Below, piece after piece: positions 47,501-59,008 of a DNA stretch of 64,000 bases. Each line of letters opens with the position of its first letter. Positions within the stretch are counted from its first letter, which is position 1. Made by a program: the position numbers and the translations under genes. Where the stretch lies: NCBI GenBank assembly GCA_022661535.1, contig JAKULF010000001.1:3410001-3474000 (forward strand). Reading direction: 5' to 3'. The notes beneath the pieces were generated by a model. It worked only from the letters and a program-made list of their open reading frames with translations. It had not been told where the DNA came from and made no database searches. This DNA is from Eutypa lata (Eukaryota; Ascomycota; Sordariomycetes; Xylariales; Diatrypaceae).

Positions 47501-50500
47501 TATATACAGGTGTTAATGCTGTTACCCCGTTGTGTTACCAATGATGTTGTTTTAACCATCCTACTAAGGACGGCGTAAGCTTTCAACCGCTTAGGGCTGC
47601 CCGACGTTTCATCCCTCTCTCGGCCCGAACCCGCCATCGATTAACAACAGTCATGGCATTCAACACCTGCTTGTTTATAAGCATATGTAGTGAAGCTTCA
47701 AGTTTATATTTAGTTCCCCCAGTCTATCCTTCCCGCGTCTCTTAGAGGGGTACCTTCACCTTGGTACAGTAATATGATATTATTAGATGTCTTAAGAGAT
47801 ACTACAGGAGAGCCTTATCCTCATTTGAGAACTCTGGCTACATACTAGGAGGGTAGCACTGTCTCAATGAGGCTCTTACCCCCAGCGTCAAAGGGCGGTG
47901 GGTTTGTTGTGTGACACAAGTCGAATCCTTCCCTCGAGATGGGTGGTAGACGGGCGATGGCAGCAGCTAATGATGTAGTAATCATAGTGAGATTTCCCAC
48001 GACACGGTAATGTTCCGAACCAGACAGGGCTTGGTTCAATCAAGCAGGAAAATTGAATGCAACGCCCAGAAATCGGGTCTTGTCCCACAATCCTCAATAC
48101 AAAGCCTGTACATACATACCTAGACTTATACCTCGCATGGTTGGTTCATCTGTTCATCCAGTCGCCGAACTTTTGCCATGTAGCCTACTGCGAAGAAGTC
48201 CACTCCTGGAAAGGTAGCAGTCGGGCAACGATAGGGCGCACCGTATCAAACAGAAGTAACCGCCCGCTTTTGCGGGGACATCTCCTGATTTCCTGGTTTA
48301 ACCTTGGTACAGGAGGAAATGGCAGAAAGCTTCTTTTTCCCCCCCTTCATCTTCATCATCAATGCGGTGAAAGGGGAAGCCGGCAAGTATGCCGTGTCTA
48401 TCAACCAAGATATCTGGGCGAATCTAGCAAGGTAATGGTTGGTAGTGGTGGTCTCTTCTCGACGACGAGAGGTGAAGTTGGATTCCCGGGTAATATAACA
48501 CCGACACATATGCTTGTCCTAGCTTCACTCCCCGCGGCCGACAATTGGGCCGGGTGTTCGAAAGATTAGTTGCATTTTTGTTGACCCCCCACGATGCGAT
48601 GCCTTTTAGCTCAAGGAGAGCGGGAAACTTGTTAGCGCGTGCATTATTATGGTTCTTAAGACACCAACGGCGCCGAAGAGCAGATCGTTTGTCCGTCTCT
48701 CTCGTCCGAATCCATCCAAGGGGCCTTACCTCTTGCGCCAACAGGATTGTCCCCGCTCTGCTCCCGCTTTGCTCTATCCATCAATTTTGACCCCACCATG
48801 AAAAGACACCAAGAGAGACCGTCACAAACCAGTTCATTCAGGGGTCCATTTCAGTCGCCTCATTACAAGAGAACGCCATTGCAACTTGATGTTGCGATAC
48901 CCCGCCATGTAAACAAAAGCGTGTGCTAGAGCTAGATAGTTAGGTAGATGTAAGTCAAATTTTCACACGCGGCTGCTTTGTTCACGTACATATACATTAT
49001 GTATGTAGCATCATTGACGCGGATAGTAGTACCTAATGAAATTTCGATATACTAATAATATCCAATAGCAAGATAAGGCTAGGTAGGATTCCTGCCAAAC
49101 TGGACGGACTGATGTAGCATCTCACCACCCTGTTTACATTTGAAACTACATGTATTGTACTACTTACGTGGGACTGCCACCTACCTACCTACATACCTTC
49201 AGACGTTCTATTCGTGTATTGTATTGCACAGGCCCATGTGGTTTTTGACAGTTGATATCACTGCACCTCTTCCTTCAGCATAATAGAGGGGGTGTTGCCG
49301 CGGCGTATCCTACCTAACCCAAGTCCCAAGTTCCCCTCCAATGGCAAGTTCCGTCTCCCCCGACCGTGGTTTGCTTGGCAAAATGTAATGGAATCTCCGG
49401 GATATCTCCTGCGTTGCACTACGACGCCTAATGTTAGGAGGGTAATTACAAAGGTAATGTAACTAGAGGCATACATATCTATCCGTCTGATTTAACTAGA
49501 TTTGATGGAGAGGGGTGCGTGGGATTTCGTACATACGTCATTTTTGTCCCTTGGGGCTACTTCCAATTCAACGCGTCGACGTTGGCGATATGCAGAACAC
49601 ATGGAAGTATCCGTGCTGCCGTGCTCCCACCCACATTCAGTAATAGGCACGCATTTCGTTATCATTTTTTCCCGATAACCACCCGCCGTACCTGGCTGCC
49701 TGGTAAACAACACCTGTATCTTAATTACAATTGTTAGAAGTCTACCGTAGCTACATACATATGTATGTACACATAGTTACCTGCCCTCCGGATTGAGCTT
49801 TTTCGTCCCGGGGTTTGATATCAAATCCCGCCTGCTATTTATCATTACCTACCTAGGTAGGTAGCTAGGACACCGGCATTTAGACAAACCGGTGCTACTT
49901 AATCTGATTACGTACATAAATCAAGTCGCGGTCCTTCTCGTATGAATTGTCCTTAAACTGCCTCAAACTGGTGGGAGGACCCTGATGAACGCTAGGTTTG
50001 CTGATCTTTAACTCAGTAAGGATCATTAGCCACATAAAGTACAGCCTATGTCGAGTCTTGGCTAGTTATCCCTATAGCTACACCCATCCGAACCCTACAA
50101 GGTACTTTCGAGTACTACTGGTAGTTCACATATCTGCATATTCACCAGTCTCGAACGGGATCATCACCGTGACCACCGAACTATCTTATCCCCCAAATCT
50201 TATCTCCATTTAATTTCCGTCCGTGAAGACATACATAGTTTTTTTGATGCCTCACTTTCATCTAGATAGCGACGATCTGATAATCACACAACTAACACGA
50301 TGTGCTGGCTGGCTTTTCGCACTATGATTTGATTCCGATGTCCACGTGTATGCGGAACATCCGGAAGGAATTAACTCCAAAGCCGTGTATCTCTTTTCCT
50401 CTTTCTATCTAGATGGCATCCGCCTTTTCCAAACCTTAACTTGGTCTTAAGAATTACCTAGGATGTAGTTATAACTATGTTTAGCCGCTAGGTTTCCCCA

Positions 50501-53500
50501 TGTGGGAAAATGGGAATCTCCCTAGCTTACATACACGATACACGATACCTGCGGCGCATTCCGACCATGCTTACTCTGCAATACTTAACCGCTAATCGAT
50601 AAGATGAACGACAGCTCTCCGACTATTTTTGGAATCAATCTCGTTCGACTCATCGTTCATGTGCCTACATACATATGTATACACCATGTCGCATCCCCAG
50701 GCAACAAAGTTTAGTCTAAGCCTTAAGGCGGTGACACTTTTTTAGCGGGTGCAGAGATTAGGAACAGATCGACCATAGGTATGTATGTAGGTACGTAGGC
50801 AGTGTGTTGTATCGTAGTTCATAATAATAATAATAATCATCGGTTCCCGTCTTCCGTCTTGTTGTGTTAGTTTGCCTTAGCCTACTGTACATTGGCCATC
50901 GATTCCTACTAACCTAAACCTACATACAATGTGGTGTGCATTCTTTTCCCCTCCTCCGCGCCATGGATTGGGCACCAGAGAGGAAACCCCGGTTCCCGGT
51001 TCGACAAGCCTGCACCACCATCAACGTGGGCGTCCAGCTCGGGAACCGCACGGACGGGCATCTGACGATTCAAGGTTAGACAAGGATGGTAACTACATAT
51101 TAGGGGACGATGACAAACTGCCAGACTTAGGTACTTTGCGGTGATATATTATCTGCGTTAAGATTTCAACTTCAACATGCATATCACTACATGTATTGCA
51201 CGTGACGCAACACCTCAAGCGGCTTCCCATGTGAACGCTGCTTAATTAGTTACATACGTAGTTACCGGTTGACGGTTGTACCCTCGGCTTGGCGCATTTA
51301 GGGTTGGTTTACCCTCTCACCTTGTCGCTGTAGATGCCGCTCTTTTACCAGGATCATCCTCGGAATGTTAGCAGTGTCCCTACCACATCTCCAGCAGGGC
51401 TTGCGAAACCAGCAACCAAATACCTAGCCTCTATATAGTGGGTTGGTTAGGTACGCCTAGGGACACGGTAGATACGCTCAGGGGTACTATGTACTGTAGA
51501 TGTGTTGTAGCCAAAAACCAATCCTTCTTCTTATTAGCAAACGAAGATCTTTCGTTTCCCTGTTTAGAAAAACACTGGTGAACGACTCCAACAACTACCT
51601 ACGGCAATCATTTCCCTGATGCCTCAACGTGAGGCGGTGGTGCCTAAGCCGGTTTGAATGGGTCTCAAAGCCCCCCACCACAAGGGAATCAAAACCAGAC
51701 GGCGGTCGTGTTACTATACGGAACCGGCTCGACGAACTCACCTGTCCCTCAACACGGAGACTACTCCGTCGAATGGAGTAGACAAGGACATGGGCATCTG
51801 TCACTCACTCGATTCTGACAGGCTAATGCGGCTCCTGCCGCCTTTCGAGACTAAGCCTCACCCAGTTTCTGGGTAGTTCCCGGTCCCGCGTTCCCCACTA
51901 CCTACCGCTCAGGCCTCTCCGACCTACACCCACTCCAAGTGCAGATCTCCCGCTCAAGCCCTCCGGAACTGGACTTATCAAGGCGGTGCCTCGTTGGCGT
52001 CACCGGTTCGTGGAAATCCGTGAGACCCCGAAGATGTTAATTTTGTTCACGCTATTGTGATTTACATCAAGGTGAGTTGGCAATCACACAAACCACGCTT
52101 GGAAGATAGGCCAAGTGTTCCCATTCGACCGAGCTCCGCAAGTACCAACCTAGGTACCTTGGTAGTGTTGATGGTGGCGTGGAGCTAAAGTGAGGTATTT
52201 GCCCCCGCTATCAACATTGAAGTTAGGCGCCGCTTACTTGGTGTTTAGCTTCAACAAGTCACCAGTAGAACGTTCCCTGTTCGGCAATGCGTCCGCCAAA
52301 CTTGGTAATACATACCTAAACATTGCGTAGACTCCGTAGGCAACGGTGGCTCCGAGCCGAAAGCTACTTACCACTCGCGACACCGAATACCCAAAGATCT
52401 TGGTGTTAGAGAATGACTATGACGATCGGCGCTTAATTTTTGTTAGTTGATACGATACACTAGGCACTAGTTATTGGGATCTTTGGCTTTAGGAGTTGAA
52501 TGAGGCTGGAAAATTCGATTCATCAGGAGGTAGTTTCGCCGAAACCATTCTATGGTACTATAGAATATCAATTGACACATATAATTACAAATTATATTAC
52601 ATACAATCAGAGTAGCTGTGAAAAATCGCATTTTATTTGGGGAACACCTAGGTAGATACCAGCAAGTCCTACGCTAGTTCCCCTGAACAACTGCATCTCG
52701 CGTGTATGCGAATTACAGCAGTTTAATCCGGGTTCATGGATACCGGGGAAACCGAATCCTAGAGCATATAGCAAAGGCCAAGAGATTGCTCCTTCCCGGC
52801 GGGTATTCACTATAGAACGGAACAGCAGTGTCCAGGAGGTAGTACGTGACCGGGAGAACTCTGAGCGAAGTTGGAATGGTTGTCATGTTCCCTTCAACAC
52901 ATGTCGGTGAGCCTCCTTCGATGATTTCAACCTCCAGGCCCGCCAAGTTTTCATAAGGTACTACACAAAAGCCACTGACTCTGGATAATCCCCGCATGGC
53001 GGGAGGGGAGGAGCTGTAGTTGGGTAGGCTTGCACCACCGATAAATGCGACTGGGCGGAACTGTTGCTGACGCCGTAATCTCCGCTGAAACAAGGAGGTG
53101 CCTGGACAGATCTATCTGATATATGTGTGTGTGTGCATGTGCGCGCTGATAAGAAGACGGGAAGCCCGTGGTCTGGTGGTCTACCTGTCTACTCTACCTG
53201 TCGACCTATGTTAGGCAGTCGGTGTGCAAATGGCGTACATATGCAGAGTCCGGGAAGCCAGCTTAGCTATGCGGACCAATCGTTAACGGGAATTTGTAAT
53301 GTTACCACCAGTTCAGCCAGTCTGACGACAGTACCTGTCTTGTGGCGTGACATCTCTTATGGTGCTTATGTTTAAGCTCCCTAAAAGCACAGGGGTCTCC
53401 TGGAACACGAAAAAGGATTTTTATGACTGATCATTTTTTGTTTTGAATGTGACACTATTCCCACCGACAATATCTTCTAGGGGAGGCTATTATTTGATCT

Positions 53501-55828
53501 AGGCTCTGAATTCATTGTAAATCGAGAACTTCACCTAGGCATTGCGAGACAGCCACAGCCCAGGTAGTGAGACATACACGACTGTATTTCTGCGCATTAG
53601 TTTAGTACTGAAGTCAGTACATATGCTGCTGATTACCTGATACGGCCGCTTATCGAGATCTGACAAGTCGATGCAACCTCTTTTTGCGATTTTTTTCACA
53701 ACGGGTTTTTCTCTTTCTCGATTGCTTTGGCATCCCCGATCATGCAGAAATCCCTGTATTGACAAGGAAACGAGGCTTATTTAATGATATATGATATCGA
53801 TGAGATCTGCGGCTGACTTCGTGTCAAAGGCGGAGAAGAGATCGACCCTTGTACTTCATTTTCTCTTCCCTCCTTGCCCAGCTTGCCGCATCAAAAGGTA
53901 CATGTCATCGGATTTCATACGGGGATCTTGCAGGGAGCCTTGTCAGATGTAGTGCTGCGGTGTACCCTCGATGAGCGTTGTGCGTATGCGGCTTGCCTTG
54001 CGGATTTACTTATGTTGTTGTCTGTTAAACCAACGTGCAGTTACCTGCATGCAACGGGAGCTATCGCTTCTTTCCGTACTACTCTTGTAGCCCGCACGGG
54101 AAGACGGCACGGCCCACGTTCCCGTGTCTCATAGTTAAATCCTTCTTCAATGTCTCGCATCTGTTGAATTTAAGATTAGTATAGTATGCGAGGTGAGATA
54201 GATGTATGCGCCAAAATTACTCAGTGCCATCATTGACACTAACTATCAACATCGAGGATGAGATGTAACTCGCAATACCAAGTTGTTCCGTATTACATAA
54301 GGCGAATCCCAGAAATCCCAGGAATCCCCCTCTCCGCCCCTGTATATATGGCAGCCGAAATAATAAAACCCAACACCGGTGAATCGGAGCAAACCGGAGT
54401 AGGCTAGAGATGTCAGGTTGATATGACGTAGGGCTAGGATCTCGACACACCATGCAAATCGCCGGGAATCTAGATTTCAGATCGCGGAGTACCGTATCGC
54501 GGAGGGGCTGCATGCAATGCTACTCTACCGCATGTCCCATGCTTATACGCATACGGATCTGGCCAAATGAGCAGAAAGAAAGGGAAAAAAGGTTGCCTAA
54601 TTGAGTGCCCTCTCGATCACAAGGGATTAAAGATAAGACCTTAGACCACCCAGGAACATAACTGCCCACTTGGAAATTTAACTTGGAGGTGTTGCGCTTT
54701 GGCCGCTATAGCCCTTCTCGCAAAGAGTTCCACTTTCGTAGACCCTGGTACCTTGGACTATTAAGCATACAATGCTCGTAATAATACCAACTATCACTGC
54801 CGAGCACCTGTCCTTTTTTCTTTCTTTTTTCTTTCTTTCAGCTGGGGCAGTTGATAACTACCGCTTAATTAATTATACTTTGGGTACGTTAAGAGATTAT
54901 CATCTAATATTTCAATCCGCTCCTCGAACTGTTCAGTCTACGATTATGTATGTATATGCGGCGCGTTAAAAGTCACGGGTAGTCGGCCCGAGCCAAATCG
55001 TAGTATTGATAGCCAACTACATATTGGAATGCGTTCATATCTCTGTCATACTTTGCAAATTTTTTTCCATATGCATGATCAGCAAACAAGTCCACTATTA
55101 GGGCTCCGGACCTGTCTCCGGTTGGTACCTAACGTCATGGTATCAAGTCACGATTGTCTCCTGGAGGTGCAGCATGCACCTGACAGTTCGACGACTGGGT
55201 GGTATTATATAATAGTGTGCAGAGATGTTCAATGTCGCGCCTATAAGGATGAGGACGTTTACTTGAAAAGATGTAATAAAGGTTAATCTTTGACCCCAGT
55301 GGGTTAGATGCTTCCTTCAAACCATGGACAGGAGACTAGATGACTTGGCTGCACAAACTTGGCGTGGGGAGCATACAGGCCCTAGCTTATTCCGACGTCG
55401 GATGTCATGATATCCTCATCCTCAGGATGATCTCAAACCTCGAAAGTGAGTTCCGATCCGTAACGAAACTCGGGAATTCGGAGATTTCGACAATAACAAG
55501 ACAGTTCGATGGCTGGTCCGCAGTTAAATGTAGCAGCCTTAGTTAATATCTCATCTTAAACAGGAACTTTTTTTAATTCAAATTCTCCATCTATTTTTCA
55601 AGGCCATGTCTCCATCAGCCAACGACAAAATATCGGATCAATACTCCTATCAAAGATCGAACAAAATGAAAACAACATGGCTATATATCTCATTAGCGTG
55701 ATAAAAGTACTTCCCTTTGCAAAAGATCATAGCGAATGCTGTTTGACGGTCTAGAGACGTGCCGTCAGTTCTAGTAGGCTTCACCTTGCGAATATACCAA
55801 TATCAGACTTCACATAATAGCTAGCTAG
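44546..55828. other. Long gene-poor region
   Basis: About 11 kb without a gene I can support. It contains upstream sequence of the transcription factor with GT/GA simple repeats (about 45063-45110), many TACATACATATG- and CCTAGGTAGG-type palindromic words, and (ATA)n near 50822-50836. Open frames of 70-170 codons exist (for example at 48057-48569) but show no motifs or coding-like composition. Confidence 0.45.
49752..49863. repeat. Cluster of three palindromes
   Basis: An 18-bp perfect palindrome TACATACATATGTATGTA lies at 49752-49769. A near-perfect palindrome GGGTTTGATATCAAATCCC lies at 49811-49829. A second 18-bp perfect palindrome TACCTACCTAGGTAGGTA lies at 49846-49863. No gene is adjacent. 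Confidence 0.8.
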
Positions 55829-56461
55829 TTATCTAAAGTCCAAGAGTGGCGGTGCACAATCATACGTCGTCGTTCTTGCGTGGTCCCTAGGGGATTTCAA
55901 ATCCATCAGGGATGTCGACAGACGCACCGACAGAGCAAAAATGGAATTAGTACTAAAGTCCTCTAGTTCGAAAAGGGGTTGTCGGAGTTCAGAATAGTAA
56001 GTAGACAAAACGCATCTGAAAAGCCAAATCGACTGATCATACGTAACCTCCAATACTCGTAACCTATGACAAAGGTAGACACCTATGCGAAAAAATGATA
56101 TATCATTTTCGGGCTTGACGATCTCGGCCGAGAACCTGATGGACGCCCTTGATCCTTCGCAATAGAGGGGTCTTATTGCTTCAAACATTACCCCGAGAAG
56201 GTGAAAACCCTTGGCCTTGTCCCCTAGTGCTGACATGTCTGGCAGAGTAGTATAGGATATGTGTTCGCAAAGTGTTACTCGGAAGTGACTAGTAAGTGCA
56301 TACACCGGTCTGCACTCCTCATGCGAGGTTAAGTATAACCCTATTACAATAGAGGCATTGGAGTAATAATTATACTCTAGCAGGATATTGCACCGTTTAA
56401 CTGGTTTACCTGACCGCTCCTTGAGTAGAACTTCCTGGTTATGTATCATTATGGCTAGCAT
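55829..56461 (-). CDS. Doubtful orphan ORF
   Basis: ATG-started frame of 210 aa without introns. I recognise no domain, signal peptide or membrane segment. It is the longest frame in about 13 kb and has a protein-like mix of residues, but no supporting promoter feature or family. It may be a young lineage-specific gene or a chance frame. Confidence 0.3.
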   Translation of the reverse strand: MLAIMIHNQEVLLKERSGKPVKRCNILLEYNYYSNASIVIGLYLTSHEECRPVYALTSHFRVTLCEHISYTTLPDMSALGDKAKGFHLLGVMFEAIRPLYCEGSRASIRFSAEIVKPENDISFFRIGVYLCHRLRVLEVTYDQSIWLFRCVLSTYYSELRQPLFELEDFSTNSIFALSVRLSTSLMDLKSPRDHARTTTYDCAPPLLDFR

Positions 56462-57600
56462 TATGTTGAGTGAGGGTTCCCGTGGCGATCACAGCCGTAG
56501 AATTAGAAGTAAGTGCGTCGAGTAGGGTTTCAAGATAGGTTGCTCAAGGGGGACTTACTAGATCTATAGGCCCTGCAACGACGTTTACTCTTGTGCACAT
56601 TAGATATCAGGGGTTGTGTGAGTTTGGAGTACTTTGGGCGGTCATCAAAACTCCGTCATGGCTGTCTCTACCTCTCTCTGCCCTCGCCTGCACTATCGTC
56701 ACAAGGATATTACCTAATGAGCCTTGTCACGGTATACCATTATGACATTGTAAAAACTGCTTAAATATTAATTAGGTCACGGGTTTGGCTGTTTTGTCTC
56801 CTTCCACACCAACGTTGAGTCGGCCCAAGTAACTCACATGCACGAGATACATATATCAGTATTAGTAGTAATACAGAAATTGCCACTATTCCAGCATATT
56901 GAAATATCTCTGTAAAGTTAAGGTAACACTGCTGTATTAACTCTAAATAGATAATGCCTTAATCACGTGGAAGCTCTAGACTAAGGCTACTGGTGACAGC
57001 ATGATGTGTAAGTCTAGCATATTAAAAAATCTACATGTCTCCAAAATACTAGGTCATCTGAAATGAGATGCAACATAAGGATTTGTTTGTTTGTTCATTA
57101 GCCTTGAAGCACTTAATTGTCAAGTTTGACGATAGATTCTTTTATTATCTCTCGTGGTGTATGATTGCATGCATAGATACTGAGCAAGAACTAGTACTGA
57201 TGGAATTACGCATTGGTTACAGATGATTGAAATGAGGAAACAATTGGAATAAAGTAAATGATGCAAGAAAAGGCACATACCCAAGCATATGTTATATTGT
57301 GCAAACTAACATTATTGCTATATAAGTTGTAATATTTCCTTGTTTACTCTTTAAGAGTGGTGTAACTTTAAACATTTATATACTTTAATTAGAGGACCAT
57401 TCGACCAGTAGCCTGGTCAAGGGCTAGTGAACTTTCCTTCCAACGAATGTTTATGGAAATTAAAAGGCAAATGACAACATGCATTGTGATACCACCTGTT
57501 AGGAGATAAGGTAGATACTACGAGGGTAGTCACTAGGTGCACAATAGGTAAACTGTTGCACAGATGTCGAGGTAACTTTGCGTCCTCAGGTGGTTGGGAA
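56462..57600. other. Intergenic, AT-rich
   Basis: No gene recognised. From about 57490 the sequence begins to share words with the region near 62340-62400 upstream of the second LKDSRWA gene (CTGTTA.GGAGAT/GTAGGTAA-type), so the duplicated unit may start here. Confidence 0.4.
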
Positions 57601-57616
57601 TAAGTAGAAATTAGCT

Positions 57617-57842
57617 TATTGTCTATTATGTACAATAGGAGCCTTCGGCCAGCTAGTCTCTGTTATGAAGCAATTTCATAACACCTATTGTTTAGGTAAC
57701 TAGCATGTGGTATGCATCAAATTACTTCTCCCAAGCAGCCTTCTTACTACTTATAAAATCATCAATTGCATCTTAACGAAGTAAAACTTTCATCTTTCCT
57801 TCACATCTTCCTGAATTCTTTCGCATTTCTAAACCATCGGAA
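57617..57842 (+). promoter_or_regulatory. Promoter of LKDSRWA gene 1 with blocks shared between paralogues
   Basis: Four blocks recur upstream of the paralogues. Block A is TTATTGTCTATTATGTACAA then TAGGAGCC at 57617-57643. Block B, ATTGTTTAGGTAACTAG then CATGTGGTATG, is at 57687-57714. Block C is a TATA-like TTATAAAAT at 57751. Block D, CTAAACCATCGGAACT, is at 57829-57844, about 100 bp before the ATG. Between A and B lies a 9-bp inverted repeat TGTTATGAA / TTCATAACA (57661-57683, 5-nt spacer), a plausible binding site for a dimeric regulator. Confidence 0.55.
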
Positions 57843-57932
57843 CTCAGCGACCAAGTGCAACTTCATCACTACTTGCGCACATACACCCACATCTGTAACA
57901 CAACAAACCGTCACTAGCAGATAACTAGAACG

Positions 57933-58498
57933 ATGTCTGCAACGAACAACCAAAACAAGGGTAAGTTTTCCGTAGCGTTGAGACTAGATTATCATTACTT
58001 AACAAGGAATCAGAGACAATGGACGAAGCCATGACTGCTGCCAAGCCGACGGACGCCCCCGTCATCACTCGTCCCGACGCAACTGATGCAAAGGGCACCG
58101 ACGACAACAACAAGGTCACTAACCAGCAAGCGACCACAGCTACCAACACGGCAGGCACTTCTACCACCGCCGCCGCCGCCACCTACCATGCACCTAAGGC
58201 CAAGCCCAGAAGCAGCAACAAGGGAAAATCAACCGACGAGGCCTGGAACCCCTCTGAGGACGAGAAAACGGAGCGAATGAAGGAATTCTTCGAAGATGAC
58301 AACTCACCCAAGGTCAAGGTTGACCATGAGGAATTCCAGAAGGACTGTGCCAAATATGGCTTAAAGACTTTGAAGGATTCACGATGGGCCGAGGCTCCGA
58401 AAGCCAATGTCGCCCAAAAGGAGTCCCGCAAGGATAGCCAGAAGTCCGGCTCTGGTGGCAAGCCAAAGGGGCTGCAGGATTCGCGATGGGCGAATTAG
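57933..58498 (+). CDS. LKDSRWA-family small hydrophilic protein, copy 1
   Basis: Exons 57933-57960 and 58014-58498 encode 170 aa. The 53-nt intron (GTAAGT..ATCAG) is needed, since reading through shifts the frame. I do not recognise the family. The N-terminal half is Thr/Ala/Asn-rich and probably disordered. The C-terminal core has WNPSEDEKTERMKEFF, then SPKVKVDHEEF, then YGLKTLKDSRWAEA, then a Lys/Ser/Gly linker and a second motif GLQDSRWAN at the very end. No signal peptide or membrane helix, so it is likely cytosolic or nuclear. Two paralogues follow downstream at 62762 and 63663, with shared promoter blocks and 3' UTR words, so the family arose by tandem duplication. Confidence 0.75.
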
Positions 58499-59008
58499 AA
58501 GGTTTATTATTGCGGGATGATACATCACGAAAACGAAGGAAATGAGAGACCAGAGTATAAAGGACAGGAAGAGGGTGTAGAGAAAGTAGTTCCTCTGGCA
58601 AGTGGGGAATAAATAAGTTTCGTTTTCACCATGTTATTACTATGTTCTCACCATGCTACTAGTATCCTTCTAGAGTGACATGCCTATTAAATTTGACTTA
58701 TTGCTGTGCCGTGGCTTTTCTGCTGAAGCATAAGCTACCTGACAAATACCGTGGGATTAAACTCACACGGTCTAATCTAGTAACATAGTATGTAAGGTAC
58801 GAAAGACGGTGGACGAGGAAATCTACCTATCACAACATCGACCTTTAGTAACTCTTGTAGGCCCGGACCAGTAAGCACAGGAGAACACTCACTAACTAAT
58901 GGCCTGGGTACCGAGTCTTATAAGCGTCATTTGGTATCATCGTGAGTGAGCTTGAAGTATTGGTAATCTCTTAGTAAACTGATATAGGTAAAAGACACTG
59001 GGCCATTA
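58499..59008. other. Intergenic between convergent genes
   Basis: 3' region of LKDSRWA copy 1 (shares GAAGTAGTTC-type words with copy 2's 3' region) and of the monooxygenase. No gene. Confidence 0.5.

Noticed and set aside
48057..48569. 170-codon ATG frame on the plus strand
   Set aside because: No motif, odd composition, and competing frames of similar length on the other strand. Probably chance.
50929..51144. 71-codon ATG frame, Pro/Arg-rich then acidic
   Set aside because: No family resemblance and no supporting signals.
52734..53093. 119-codon minus-strand frame with a somewhat protein-like sequence
   Set aside because: No ATG at its start, no matching splice partners found, no recognised domain.
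54217..54513. 98-codon ATG frame on the minus strand
   Set aside because: Short, no motif, in a gene-free region; could not be separated from chance.
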